Shown piece by piece: positions 1 through 9,206 of a stretch of DNA of 64,000 nt. The number at the start of each line of letters is the position of its first letter. The stretch's first letter is position 1. The stretch covers positions 1 through 64,000 of the forward strand of contig DUAE01000033.1 in assembly GCA_012960975.1 (NCBI GenBank), given 5' to 3'. The notes under the pieces are model-generated. The model was given only the letters and a program-made list of their open reading frames with translations, searched no databases and was not told the DNA's origin. Origin of the DNA: Candidatus Poseidoniales archaeon (GTDB taxonomy: Archaea > Thermoplasmatota > Poseidoniia > Poseidoniales > Thalassarchaeaceae). A program made the translations under genes and the position numbers.

Positions 1-1
1 G

Positions 2-370
2 GAGACCTATGCCAAAACTCTCGGACAGGTTGCAGTTGGAGTGATTATCGTAGGTGTAGGCGTTCTGGCAATCGCTACTGTAGCATCTCCTGGGGCTGCT
101 GCTTTAAGTGGAGGAAGGAAAAAGGAGGAAGATAGGCCCGATTGGTGGGATATGTTACTCTGTAGGGAATGTGTGGAAGTGGCCAAAGAAGAAGATGAAA
201 TGAATCAACAAAATACGATTGAACCTATCTCGGATGGAGATGAAATGAATCAACAAAATACGATTGAACCTATCTCGGATGGTTTTTGCAATTACATAGA
301 TAGTCTAAATGATAAAAAGTGCAAGAAATTAGAGTTTAGAGGCTCCGGTTATTGTTATGCCCATAAGTAA
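2..370 (+). CDS. Partial small membrane protein with C-terminal Cys/His motif
   Basis: The reading frame is open to the left edge of the window, so the N-terminus is probably missing; a GTG at 41 is the first in-frame start inside the window. The first 35 or so visible residues are hydrophobic and rich in Gly, Val and Ala, consistent with a membrane segment. They are followed by a charged stretch, then a 15-residue unit (DEMNQQNTIEPISDG) present twice in tandem. The C-terminus holds a Cys-x8-Cys...Tyr-Cys-x2-His pattern that could bind zinc. I do not recognise the family. It runs toward the convergent csaA-like gene. A real gene is likely because the frame is open and ends in a plausible metal-binding motif, but its function is unknown. 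Confidence 0.55.
   Translation, partial: ETYAKTLGQVAVGVIIVGVGVLAIATVASPGAAALSGGRKKEEDRPDWWDMLLCRECVEVAKEEDEMNQQNTIEPISDGDEMNQQNTIEPISDGFCNYIDSLNDKKCKKLEFRGSGYCYAHK
194..283 (+). repeat. Tandem 45-bp in-frame duplication
   Basis: Bases 194-238 and 239-283 are identical except for the last base of each unit. The unit length is 45 bp, so the duplication keeps the frame and adds 15 residues to the surrounding protein. Identity at synonymous sites means the event is recent. It matches slippage or unequal crossing-over rather than an old protein repeat. Confidence 0.95.
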
Positions 371-388
371 GAATAAAATTACTGAAGA

Positions 389-790
389 TTAGGCTACAGT
401 CGAACCTAGTAAAACACCATCTGGCAATTCTAGAAGATTAACGGAACCATCTGGATCTAGAGCACCCAGAATTAAAAATTGAGAAACGAAACCTCCTGGT
501 AACGTTTTATTTCCAAGATTGATTGCCCCGACAACCAGCCTGCCAATCAATTGACTGCGTGAGTAATTTGTGATTTGGGCAGAACTTGAAAGAGTTCCAA
601 CAACTGGCCCGAAATCCACACGAATTTTATATGACGGTTTGCGCATTTCTGGGAATTCTTCAACATCAATTACTTTTCCAGCACGCATATCGAGCGCAAA
701 ATAATCTCCAATTCCAACATATTCTTTCCGCTCGAGTTTTTCTGGATGATACGGCTCACCCTCGGAGTCGATTATGTGCTGACCACTCAT
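389..790 (-). CDS. csaA: CsaA-like tRNA-binding domain protein
   Basis: The 133-residue protein carries a tRNA_bind (EMAP II-like OB fold) domain. From about residue 25 it runs through a DMRAGKV segment typical of CsaA, a central VDFGP strand, the SSAQITNYS segment, and a C-terminal PGGFVSQFLILGA region. Bacterial CsaA is a dimeric chaperone/tRNA-binding protein of about 110 residues. This copy has about 20 extra N-terminal residues. Its ATG directly follows the pyrE stop codon on the minus strand, so the two genes are probably cotranscribed and translationally coupled. The family call is firm; whether it acts on tRNA or on proteins cannot be decided from sequence. Confidence 0.85.
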   Translation of the reverse strand: MSGQHIIDSEGEPYHPEKLERKEYVGIGDYFALDMRAGKVIDVEEFPEMRKPSYKIRVDFGPVVGTLSSSAQITNYSRSQLIGRLVVGAINLGNKTLPGGFVSQFLILGALDPDGSVNLLELPDGVLLGSTVA

Positions 791-1375
791 TCACTCACCG
801 GTAATATCAGATCGGACCAATAAGGGAACAAGATTTACTCCAGCCGATTCAAACGCCTCTGCTCCGCCTTCTTGGCGATCTAGAATTGTGATGCAGGCTG
901 CAACATCACAGCCCATATCGCTTAGGCGAGTCGCTGCCTTCAGTGCTGAGCCCCCAGTTGTCGTCACATCTTCTAACAGAACTACACGGTCTCCACTTTG
1001 AATGGTCGACCCCTCAATCCCTGGTGGGTTGCCTGTTTTTCTCCCACCACGCCCCTTTGGCTCCTTACGAACCATGAAGCCGCGAAGTGTACTACCTTTG
1101 CCTGCCTTTGCGATTGCAATTCCAGTTAGAGGGACAGCCCCTAGTTCTAGTCCGCCAACCGCATCAACGGCGCCGAGATTATCAATTTCAGCATGAATCA
1201 AAACGCCGAGTAGATGTGCGCATCCCGGATCCATCATCACCGGTTTCATATCAAAAAAGTGTGGGCTTTGACGACCGCTTGCGAGTGTGAATAATTCATT
1301 GGGAGAATAGAGATATGCTAATTCCTTGACTCTCTCGATTAACTTCGATTTTGCTTCTCCTGCGCTCGTCGACAT
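791..1375 (-). CDS. pyrE: Orotate phosphoribosyltransferase
   Basis: This enzyme transfers ribose-5-phosphate from PRPP to orotate to make OMP in pyrimidine synthesis. The PRPP-binding loop is clear (VVLLEDVTTTGGSA, about residues 130-143), as is the conserved GGLELGAVPL segment. At 194 aa the length fits archaeal and bacterial OPRTs. I place the start at the ATG at 1375, because a GGGGAG ribosome-binding sequence lies a few bases upstream; an in-frame start at 1402 would add nine residues. The next gene, csaA-like, starts immediately after its stop. It is divergent from polC across about 140 bp that should hold both promoters. Confidence 0.93.
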   Translation of the reverse strand: MSTSAGEAKSKLIERVKELAYLYSPNELFTLASGRQSPHFFDMKPVMMDPGCAHLLGVLIHAEIDNLGAVDAVGGLELGAVPLTGIAIAKAGKGSTLRGFMVRKEPKGRGGRKTGNPPGIEGSTIQSGDRVVLLEDVTTTGGSALKAATRLSDMGCDVAACITILDRQEGGAEAFESAGVNLVPLLVRSDITGE

Positions 1376-1513
1376 ACTTTCTCCCCTTCTTGCCGTCACC
1401 ATGATTCGGATGAATGTTCTCTATGCTAACTACCCTAAAAGACACCATTTGCCCTGAATGTTCTTGGACGGTCGGTGTTGGTTATGGGATGTTGTCGCGG
1501 AGCCTGTAGTCTG

Positions 1514-4500
1514 ATGTCAAATAATGGAGCTGATTTATTGGCCATTGATTCGGAACGGCTGAAGGCTGAATATGCAGCTTACGAGACATGGCTTGAACGC
1601 CGAACTGAAGAGGTGTATCAATTGGCTAGTAAGGCGAAATCTAAAGGATTAGATTTTGAAAATTTTGTTGAGATTCCGCGCGCGTCTGATCTTGCGAGTC
1701 GGACGGAAAAATTGCTAGAAACCTATCTTGATGGGATGAAAATTGAAGATGAATTACGCGCTCTATTATTGGCCACTGATCGTGAAAGTGCATCGATTCA
1801 AATCGCCATTGATGTGGCGAAAAAAATGCATGAAGATACTGCTGATTTACAAAAATCAATTGATTGTGGCTTGCGTGTTGGTTTGGCGGTATTGACAGAG
1901 GCTGTTTTGGTTGCTCCACTCGATGGTATCGGGGATGTTCGAATTCTGAATAATGCCGATGGTTCAGAATTTTTGTCTATTGATTTTTGTGGCCCGATTC
2001 GCGCTGCAGGAGGTACGGCACAAGCGCTTGGTGTATTGATTGGAGACAGTATTCGTAGAGAACTGGGAGTCTCTCGTTACGTCCCAACGACTCCTGAAGT
2101 TGAGCGGGTGAAGGAAGAATTTGGGTTATACCGTTCTGGCTTGCAATACAAACCCCCACCTGAGGAAATCGAAGTTATCGTCCGCGCTTGTCCGGTTATG
2201 GTAAATGGTGAAGAAACAGAGAGAATCGAATGTTCTGGATACAAAGAAGTCCGAAATATCGAAAATTCGAATGGGAGTCCCCGGACAAGAATTCGGGGCG
2301 GGGTGATGCTAGTCATCGGCGAAGGACTTTGTCTGAAAGCGCCAAAAATTCAGAAGCATACTGAGCGGCTGCAGATTCCAGGTTGGGAATTCATCGCTCA
2401 ATTTGCAAAAAAAGGCGTGGATGAGGAAATAAAAATAGGTGCATTCAAACCTAGAAAAATCCCTACAATTTCCAGATTTATGGAAGATATTATCGCTGGA
2501 AGGCCGGTCTTTGGAGAGCCAGGCCAGCCTGGTGGATTCAGGCTTCGTTATGGTCGAAGCAGAGCAACCGGTTTGGCTGCAGCTGGTATTCATCCTATCA
2601 CAATGGAAGCGATGGGTGGGTTCCTTTCTGTCGGAACCCAAATGAAAATTGAGCGGCCCGGAAAAGCCTGTGCCGTTACGCCTTGTACTGATCTTGAAGG
2701 CCCGACGATTTTGTTGAAAGATGGAGCTTTTCGTCGAATAGAATCTATAACAGATTGGCGGAAAAATAAATCCGATGTCCTGACTATTTGGGATTCCGGT
2801 GAAATATTAATTGGCTTTGGAGAATTCCTTGAAAATAACAAAAATTTAGTTCCTTCACCCTACAATCGAGATTGGTGGTCTGTTGATTTGGCTGAACGAC
2901 TTGATATGCCGCAAAAAGTTGAGTCTTTTGCTACACTACTCGGCTATGAACGTTCGACTTTTCCTCCTGGATTGCCATTCAATGGAGCAATAAAACGTAG
3001 TGGTGAAGACCCGTTTGAGCGTGTTTGGAGGAAACGAAATTGGTCACACTATCTTCGAGACTTGGTTCTTAGTTGGAGCCAAATCAAAGAAATCTCAATC
3101 ACATATGGCACTGCTATACCCCCTCCTTGGAATCTATGGTGGTCTGATTTGCCAATTTCATTTTGTTCAAGTTTAATTAAAATGATATCTCAATCGACAA
3201 TCGAAGGAAATTCTCTTCGATTTGTCGGTGCTGCATCCGAGTGGTCAGCAGACCTAGAATTGGATGATATTGGTTTGCCTAATCCGACTACTGGCGAATG
3301 GCCACTGTGGACTCAGGTGAAAAATCATGGAATTGTAAAATCATCACTGATGACTCTAGGGCTTTCTCATCATCATGATGGAGAAGATATTGTCATCGAA
3401 TCTGGATGGGAGGGTTTGTTGGAAGGTTTAGGCTTCGACATTGCAGATGGTGCTGCAAGAATTAGGGTCGAAGCCGCCCCACACATTGAATATAGATTAC
3501 AACAAATCCGTAGTGCAGCGAATATTATTGAGCAAGAAGAACTCAGATTGAAGGAACTTGATTCTCGCCGAGATGTCGAACGGATTGCGGCGACAACTAC
3601 TGCCCGACAAGTGGGGAAAAGCATTAGTGAAACTGAACAAATTGGTGATGCTGCTGCTGCAAAAATTGCCGATGAGGGACCCACTGATGAAGCAATCCTC
3701 CTTCAATCAAAGAAAATTCTCGACGATCACGAAGTCGACCGTTGCCTTTGGCTGGTCAGAAAATTATCCACATTACGTTGGGAAAATTCTGTTCCAGTCC
3801 GCATAGGGGCAAGGATGGGGAGACCAGAAAAAGCCGCTCGACGAGAAATGAAACCTCTAACTCACGCCCTCTATCCTATTGGTGAAAACGGCGGCCCTCA
3901 AAGATTGATGGGCAAGGCTGCAGAAAAAGGTAGAATCAGAGTTGAACTTTGCCGCCGATACTGCTCAAAGTGCGGACTAGAATCTCCGAACCTCAATTGC
4001 CACCACAGACCGGACCCCGATGTTCCGAATGAGTGTGGAGGTAAAACCGCCGAACGTAAGGCAAAGCCTGGAACAATGATAAGGAGACGAAGAGGCAGAA
4101 ATTCTTGGGTGGAGTTAGACCGTTTATTGGAGGTGAAGCGGCGTAGTTTAGGGCTCGATCGTTTACCGCAAAAAATCAAATCTGTCAAGGTGTTAAAATC
4201 TGAATCACAAACACCAGAACCTATTGAAAAAGGCATACTGCGCGGTAAACATCAACTTTCAGTTTTCCGCGATGGCACCGCTAGATACGATATGATAGAT
4301 GTCCCCGTCACCCACTTCAGGCCGAGTGAAATTCGAACTTCCTGGCGCGAATTAAAAGATCTTGGATACTACACTGACGTCGAAGGAAATGAATTGATTT
4401 CTGATGAGCAAATCCTCGAATTGTTTCCTCAAGACATCATTCCTTCTCTCAATTCAAAAGACCACCTTCTCGCCACATGTAATTTCATAGATGACTTGCT

Positions 4501-5494
4501 GGTTCGATTCTATGGGATGGATCCGTTTTACAAGGCTGGATCCTTAGACGATTTAGTTGGACAATTAGCTATCGGCCTTGCACCGCACACCAGCGGAGGA
4601 GTCCTTTGCCGAATCATCGGCTGGACCTCTTCCTCCGCGGGTTATGCTCACCCCCTCTTCCACGCTGCAAAAAGACGCAACTGTGATGGTGATGAAGATA
4701 GTATTCTGATGTTACTCGATGGTTTGCTAAATTTTTCAAAACAAATACTGCCATCGGGGCGCGGGGGTAGAATGGATGCCCCTCTAGTTCTGACTACACG
4801 ACTTAATCCTGCTGAAATTGATAAGGAAGCCTTGAATGTAGATTGTTCTTATGGCTATTCACAAGCCTTCTACGAAGCAACCTTGGAGCGTCCACATCCA
4901 AATGAACTACTCGATTTAGTCGAGACGGTTAACGATCGCCTGGGAACGATTGGTGATGTGCGTGGATATGGATGGACTCACGAATCTGGACCACTTGATG
5001 CTGGACCTGTAAATTCTTCATACAAAACTTTGGTTTCAATGGAAGATAAAATGCATGGTCAACTCGCAATCGGTCGTCTACTGAGGGCAGTTCGAGTTGA
5101 GCGAGTTGCTTCGCAAGTCATCGAATCTCACTTCCTACCGGACTTGAGGGGGAATCTCGTCGCATTCACCCGCCAAAAAACTCGCTGCGTAAAGTGTGGA
5201 CATTCATATCGACGAATCCCGCTGGCGAGTTCATGCATCCAAGAACAAAAGGGCGGCATCGTTGGAGGATTGACTACCAGAAGAGAAGAGGAAACTACTC
5301 GATGTGGAGGTAATGTGGTTCTGACGGTTTCCGAAGGCGCTGTTCGAAAATACATCAAGGTAACAGACAGTATTATCGAAAATTATGGCGTCGATCTCTA
5401 TACGAAACAACGCGTCCAATGGCTCACTGATAGCGTTGATTCACTATTCGGTAACGACCGGGTGACCGTGATGACTCTAAATGATTTTTTGTGA
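1514..5494 (+). CDS. polC: DNA polymerase D large subunit DP2
   Basis: This is the catalytic subunit of the archaeal family D replicative polymerase, which pairs with small subunit DP1 (not in the window). The N-terminal part has the conserved CGLRVGLAVLTEAVL and CGPIRAAGGTAQALG blocks. The catalytic RRNCDGDED motif lies near base 4680 and carries the metal-binding aspartates. Cys-rich zinc sites lie near 3950-4040 (CSKCG...CHH) and near 5185-5310 (CVKCGHSY...RCGG). With the ATG at 1514 the protein is 1326 aa, close to Pyrococcus DP2; the earlier in-frame start at 1475 adds 13 residues with no homology logic. The catalytic motif is uninterrupted, so no intein sits there. Confidence 0.97.
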   Translation: MSNNGADLLAIDSERLKAEYAAYETWLERRTEEVYQLASKAKSKGLDFENFVEIPRASDLASRTEKLLETYLDGMKIEDELRALLLATDRESASIQIAIDVAKKMHEDTADLQKSIDCGLRVGLAVLTEAVLVAPLDGIGDVRILNNADGSEFLSIDFCGPIRAAGGTAQALGVLIGDSIRRELGVSRYVPTTPEVERVKEEFGLYRSGLQYKPPPEEIEVIVRACPVMVNGEETERIECSGYKEVRNIENSNGSPRTRIRGGVMLVIGEGLCLKAPKIQKHTERLQIPGWEFIAQFAKKGVDEEIKIGAFKPRKIPTISRFMEDIIAGRPVFGEPGQPGGFRLRYGRSRATGLAAAGIHPITMEAMGGFLSVGTQMKIERPGKACAVTPCTDLEGPTILLKDGAFRRIESITDWRKNKSDVLTIWDSGEILIGFGEFLENNKNLVPSPYNRDWWSVDLAERLDMPQKVESFATLLGYERSTFPPGLPFNGAIKRSGEDPFERVWRKRNWSHYLRDLVLSWSQIKEISITYGTAIPPPWNLWWSDLPISFCSSLIKMISQSTIEGNSLRFVGAASEWSADLELDDIGLPNPTTGEWPLWTQVKNHGIVKSSLMTLGLSHHHDGEDIVIESGWEGLLEGLGFDIADGAARIRVEAAPHIEYRLQQIRSAANIIEQEELRLKELDSRRDVERIAATTTARQVGKSISETEQIGDAAAAKIADEGPTDEAILLQSKKILDDHEVDRCLWLVRKLSTLRWENSVPVRIGARMGRPEKAARREMKPLTHALYPIGENGGPQRLMGKAAEKGRIRVELCRRYCSKCGLESPNLNCHHRPDPDVPNECGGKTAERKAKPGTMIRRRRGRNSWVELDRLLEVKRRSLGLDRLPQKIKSVKVLKSESQTPEPIEKGILRGKHQLSVFRDGTARYDMIDVPVTHFRPSEIRTSWRELKDLGYYTDVEGNELISDEQILELFPQDIIPSLNSKDHLLATCNFIDDLLVRFYGMDPFYKAGSLDDLVGQLAIGLAPHTSGGVLCRIIGWTSSSAGYAHPLFHAAKRRNCDGDEDSILMLLDGLLNFSKQILPSGRGGRMDAPLVLTTRLNPAEIDKEALNVDCSYGYSQAFYEATLERPHPNELLDLVETVNDRLGTIGDVRGYGWTHESGPLDAGPVNSSYKTLVSMEDKMHGQLAIGRLLRAVRVERVASQVIESHFLPDLRGNLVAFTRQKTRCVKCGHSYRRIPLASSCIQEQKGGIVGGLTTRREEETTRCGGNVVLTVSEGAVRKYIKVTDSIIENYGVDLYTKQRVQWLTDSVDSLFGNDRVTVMTLNDFL

Positions 5495-5495
5495 A

Positions 5496-6251
5496 TCAAT
5501 AATCAACTCCGAGTATTCGAATCACTCGGTCCATCCATTGTAATTTGGCTAATTTACGCTCGGGATCGGTCGCACCAGACCATTTTCCAACTAAATCACT
5601 ACGAGTGCCAAGCATCTTTATTCGCTCTGCATCTAAACCGAGAGCGATGAGAAAACAGACTGCACGATCACCGTCTGTAAAGCCACCAGGATTGTGCATT
5701 CCAGCGATTTGATTTGGTGTTTGATGAGTCAATACTAATGGCGAAGGAGTTGCAGTATTTTCAGCCAATTTCAATAAGCTACGCCACGATTTTTCATTGT
5801 CTCCATGGCTGTGAAGAATGAATGGTACGCCTCTTTTCACAGCAGCAAGCGTACCTGAGCCACCGTCCCCATCACTGACAACACAAACTAGGCGCGACCA
5901 TGCGCGGTCTGCTATCGTTTCAGGTAAATCTTGCAACACTCCAACCGCCCCGTCTGCACCTACTAGCAAAGTAGGTTTATCGAGAATTGCAATTACTTCT
6001 GATACCTCAACGGCTGCACCGAGAACTGCTACATTTACCTCACGTAATACCAATCGGCGGCGTAAATCTGCAATCGTCGCCGCTCGTCGATGTCGGGTCC
6101 AGGCTTCTACTGAAGATTCTTCGACCACTCGAAGCAAAGATTCTGCACTTTCGACATCGGCAGATAATTTCCAACCGAAATGAGAACGTACCTCATCTTG
6201 TAATTCGATTAGAGAATAATCGAGCGCAGTTAGATCGGTTGGGTGAAACAT
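5496..6251 (-). CDS. mptE: MptE-like 6-hydroxymethylpterin diphosphokinase (DUF115)
   Basis: MptE-type proteins phosphorylate 6-hydroxymethyl-7,8-dihydropterin with ATP in archaeal tetrahydrofolate or methanopterin synthesis. The 251-residue protein shows the DUF115 signatures: a Rossmann-like core with LLVGADGAVGVL, a VVSDGDGG segment near the middle, LHSHGDN, and GFTDGDRAVCFLIALG near residue 190. Its stop codon is two bases from the end of polC, so the two genes converge with almost no intergenic space. It is divergent from priL. The family assignment rests on these motifs; which pterin product the organism makes is not visible here. Confidence 0.85.
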   Translation of the reverse strand: MFHPTDLTALDYSLIELQDEVRSHFGWKLSADVESAESLLRVVEESSVEAWTRHRRAATIADLRRRLVLREVNVAVLGAAVEVSEVIAILDKPTLLVGADGAVGVLQDLPETIADRAWSRLVCVVSDGDGGSGTLAAVKRGVPFILHSHGDNEKSWRSLLKLAENTATPSPLVLTHQTPNQIAGMHNPGGFTDGDRAVCFLIALGLDAERIKMLGTRSDLVGKWSGATDPERKLAKLQWMDRVIRILGVDY

Positions 6252-6316
6252 CTAGGGAATCTCCAGTAGAAGCAGACGGTGAGTATTGAAGAACCCTCGT
6301 CGCCTATGGTGTTGAC

Positions 6317-7492
6317 ATGCCGATGCCGATGATGATGCCGCACATCGAAGATGAAGGTTTATTGTCACGTTATCCGTTTCTACCTCAAGGGAAGGAGCAT
6401 CTCAAGCATGTTCTCGAATCAAATGGAATTACTGTTGAGGAATTAATTGATGCTCCTTGGTTAGAAGATGTTCGTGCTCGGGGAAGACTTCGATTGATGG
6501 AAGCTGTGGTTCACAAAGATGGAATCGATGCAGCAACAACCGTCGACCTGTCTAGCGATATCGGGAGAATGACCGAATCTCTATCTTTTCTCTATGCCAT
6601 GCTTATCGTTTGTGCCTCATTCAATGATCGTCTTCTCAACCGCTGGATTGAAGGAGAAGCTAGCCGGGCCGATCAGTTATTCGGGATGGATGGTGAAAAT
6701 TTTGTCGACCTTGCTCGAAGCTATATTTCCGATATTCGCGAAATTGCTGGCCAAGCACGTGATGAACCGACATATTGGATTCCAATGACTGATTTTATCG
6801 AACTTTGCCCGCGAATCTCTGGTCATTATTGGCGATTGATAAATCGCCCGATAAAAGAAGGATGGGTCTGTATGGATGCAGGTGTTGGAGAAACTAGTAG
6901 GCAGCGTACTGCGAGGCTATTGAAAGAAAGAATTCGAGAAGATATGACGAATACCTGTGAGGAAAGGATGAGCAGAATCGATGAAGAATTTGCTAGTTTA
7001 TTCATCGAGCCGATCGAGCGTGTCAGCAAACTTTTGGAAACTCAAGTACAAGACGAAATGCCAATGACTGCTGCTATTCGCGAAGATTGGCCACCTTGTT
7101 TTGAATCGGCTGTCGCCGAATTGAGTCAGGGCATAAACGTGAACCATACAGGGCGTGTTTTCTTGGCTGCGATGTGTTCAAAAATGGAAATTCCTCAAGA
7201 ACAGGCTTGTTCATTTTTCGCAAATGCGCCCGATTATAATGCAGACACAACATCTTACCAAATCAACCAAGTTTACGAGCGCGAATATACCCCTCATGGC
7301 TGTTCAGCTCTGAAAACAGCTGCTCGTTGCCCGGTTTCTACGGGGGATGATTACCTCTGTGACCAGGAATGGATGAAACATCCTTTGATCTATTTGCGGG
7401 CTAAGCAACGTCGGCGATATCAAGAGGACCGTTATCAGGACGAAGCCCAACAATCCGAGTCGGATACAACCAAACAAGACAATTCTTCATAG
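6317..7492 (+). CDS. priL: DNA primase large subunit PriL
   Basis: PriL partners PriS to make RNA primers and carries a [4Fe-4S] cluster in its C-terminal domain. Here the four expected cysteines are visible as PPC (near base 7090), HGC, ARC and YLC (7290-7365), together with the typical APDYNADTTSYQ segment and a basic RAKQRRRYQ tail. The 391-residue length is normal for archaeal PriL. The start is a run of ATG codons in an ATGCCG/ATG repeat (MPMPMMMP), so the exact first residue is uncertain within about seven codons. PriS is not in the window. It precedes the DUF373 gene by 40 bp. Confidence 0.93.
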   Translation: MPMPMMMPHIEDEGLLSRYPFLPQGKEHLKHVLESNGITVEELIDAPWLEDVRARGRLRLMEAVVHKDGIDAATTVDLSSDIGRMTESLSFLYAMLIVCASFNDRLLNRWIEGEASRADQLFGMDGENFVDLARSYISDIREIAGQARDEPTYWIPMTDFIELCPRISGHYWRLINRPIKEGWVCMDAGVGETSRQRTARLLKERIREDMTNTCEERMSRIDEEFASLFIEPIERVSKLLETQVQDEMPMTAAIREDWPPCFESAVAELSQGINVNHTGRVFLAAMCSKMEIPQEQACSFFANAPDYNADTTSYQINQVYEREYTPHGCSALKTAARCPVSTGDDYLCDQEWMKHPLIYLRAKQRRRYQEDRYQDEAQQSESDTTKQDNSS

Positions 7493-7518
7493 GGAACCTA
7501 ATCGACAGGCGCTTTGCT

Positions 7519-7525
7519 AAGGAGG
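7519..7525 (+). promoter_or_regulatory. Strong Shine-Dalgarno site for the DUF373 gene
   Basis: AAGGAGG lies seven bases upstream of the ATG at 7533. Perfect complementarity to the usual 16S tail supports this start and shows the host uses SD-led initiation for at least part of its genes. The same sequence and spacing recur at 31450. Confidence 0.8.
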
Positions 7526-7532
7526 GGTCAAG

Positions 7533-8654
7533 ATGGTACGCTCACTTGTTTTAACTGTTGATCGAGATAATGATCTCGGTGTCAAAGCAGGGATTCGCGG
7601 CCCAGTAATCGGACGTAAAGCAACCCTGACTGCGGCACTTCGCCTAGGGATTGCCGACCCTGAAGAATCTGACACAAACGCGATTCTTGGAGCCCTTCAT
7701 CATCATGATCGACTCGTAGAGAATGCCGATGCACACGATGAAGTCGAAATTGCCTTGTTGACAGGCGACGTTCGTGTTGGTCCGCGAAGTGATCGGGCGA
7801 TAGCGAGTCAACTCGACGAAGTCATTCAAGAATTTCAGCCAGATGTCGCAATCCTCGTTACCGATGGGGCTGATGATGAAGCTTCGATACCAATTATTAC
7901 ATCGAGAGTTCGTGTTGAGCATGTTGAAAAAATCATCGTTCGGCAATCAAAAGGTATCGAATCGACATATTATTACATCGCCAAAGCAATCGAAGACCCG
8001 CGTTGGCGAGCAAAACTTCTTGTACCAATTTCAGTCTTTTTAATGATTATTGGCCTTGGATTAATTGTCCCAAATGGTGGTGTATTGATTGGTGCCATGC
8101 CACTAATTGCAGGAATATGGATGTTTGCAAAAGGCCTTGGATGGGAGGAACAACTTGAACGGTTAATGCTCGATTTGCGAGAGAGTGCAACTGGAGGAAT
8201 TTTTTCTTCAATGTTATGGGCAATATCGATTTTCTCAATAATTTTAGGATTTGTCACCTCATATCAAGTATTCACCAATATGGAGTATGTGGAATATTCA
8301 AATTTGCGTATATGGGCAGTGGCTATAGATGAAGCATTGCAATGGATTGTTGTCTCGACATTTGCATTCACACTCTCTATAGGCGTCCTCAGGTGGACTG
8401 AAGGGAGTTTTACCGGCCGTTCCATCCTATTGATCGGTTTCGGAACAGTTGTCTATACGATTGCAGAAGCGACTCTCGATGTAATTCGAATGGGTTTGAG
8501 CGGCTCAAATTATATTTTGGATTTTGAAACTGTATCGAATGATTGGGGCTTACCTCTTTTCACCATCGCATTATATTATTTGTTGAGGACAATTATTGAA
8601 TCGATAGCAAAGGAAGATGAAACTAGCCCGACCAATAAATTTTGGGGAGTATGA
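7533..8654 (+). CDS. DUF373 family membrane protein
   Basis: The protein has a soluble N-terminal domain of about 150 residues starting SLVLTVDRDNDLG, with AILVTDGADDE and the downstream HVEKIIVRQSKG segment typical of archaeal DUF373 proteins. About six hydrophobic helices follow, the first near residues 160-200. DUF373 is widespread in Archaea but has no established biochemical role. The aspartate-rich DRDNDLG and TDGADDE motifs suggest a nucleotide- or metal-binding cytosolic head. The gene follows priL closely on the same strand with its own strong SD, and it may be cotranscribed with priL. Confidence 0.85.
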   Translation: MVRSLVLTVDRDNDLGVKAGIRGPVIGRKATLTAALRLGIADPEESDTNAILGALHHHDRLVENADAHDEVEIALLTGDVRVGPRSDRAIASQLDEVIQEFQPDVAILVTDGADDEASIPIITSRVRVEHVEKIIVRQSKGIESTYYYIAKAIEDPRWRAKLLVPISVFLMIIGLGLIVPNGGVLIGAMPLIAGIWMFAKGLGWEEQLERLMLDLRESATGGIFSSMLWAISIFSIILGFVTSYQVFTNMEYVEYSNLRIWAVAIDEALQWIVVSTFAFTLSIGVLRWTEGSFTGRSILLIGFGTVVYTIAEATLDVIRMGLSGSNYILDFETVSNDWGLPLFTIALYYLLRTIIESIAKEDETSPTNKFWGV

Positions 8655-8664
8655 GGGATTCTCT

Positions 8665-9075
8665 TCATTTTTCGAATGTCGTGTCCATCATACAAGATGG
8701 GCAGGTGATGCGTATAGGCCTTGTTGATGGGATTCCAAGAGCGGCTTTACAATGTGGGCACATTATAGCTTGCTGTGCATTTGATTGCCGTTCAGCAGCC
8801 TCTGTGCTTGGGTCATAAGTAAACCTGTATCGGTGGGCTTCATCAAGAAATTTAGGTGCACCTTCAATAGGTTCTGCTGCTGATTCAAATTGAGATTCCC
8901 TAGGTGGTACACCCGCTGCTGCAGTGAAATCTTGAGGTGTGTCTGGCGTAAATCCATCGCTGCTGAATGCCTCGATTTCTTTTTCGACTTGAGTTGGCGT
9001 TATGCCTAACTCGCGGGCGACCCGATCGATAGCGAGCATGCGTTCGTAATCATCCATTCCGATGAATTGCTGCAA
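8665..9075 (-). CDS. Zinc-ribbon protein of unknown function
   Basis: This 136-residue protein has an N-terminal helical region (about 3-35) resembling a small helix-turn-helix (VARELGITPTQVEKEI). A flexible acidic Pro-rich linker follows, and the C-terminus holds a zinc ribbon made of CPHC and CPSC pairs about 20 residues apart. Such a layout fits a DNA- or RNA-associated adaptor. It is convergent with the DUF373 gene and divergent from nreA, with about 130 bp between the starts. No family is recognised. Confidence 0.65.
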   Translation of the reverse strand: MQQFIGMDDYERMLAIDRVARELGITPTQVEKEIEAFSSDGFTPDTPQDFTAAAGVPPRESQFESAAEPIEGAPKFLDEAHRYRFTYDPSTEAAERQSNAQQAIMCPHCKAALGIPSTRPIRITCPSCMMDTTFEK

Positions 9076-9206
9076 TATTGTTGCTGGTATCGATGTAATG
9101 GCAATTCCCCCTTCGGTTTGACGGTGGCATTCACCCCCTAAGAAGTGCGACCGTCCTCGTTTGCCGTCCAGTATCCTTTAGAGCAATCAATTACAATTCA
9201 GAGTTA

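Noticed and set aside
5818..6289. Open frames on the plus strand within mptE
   Set aside because: Ser/Thr-rich or Leu/Arg-rich shadows without family motifs; mptE motifs on the minus strand are clear.
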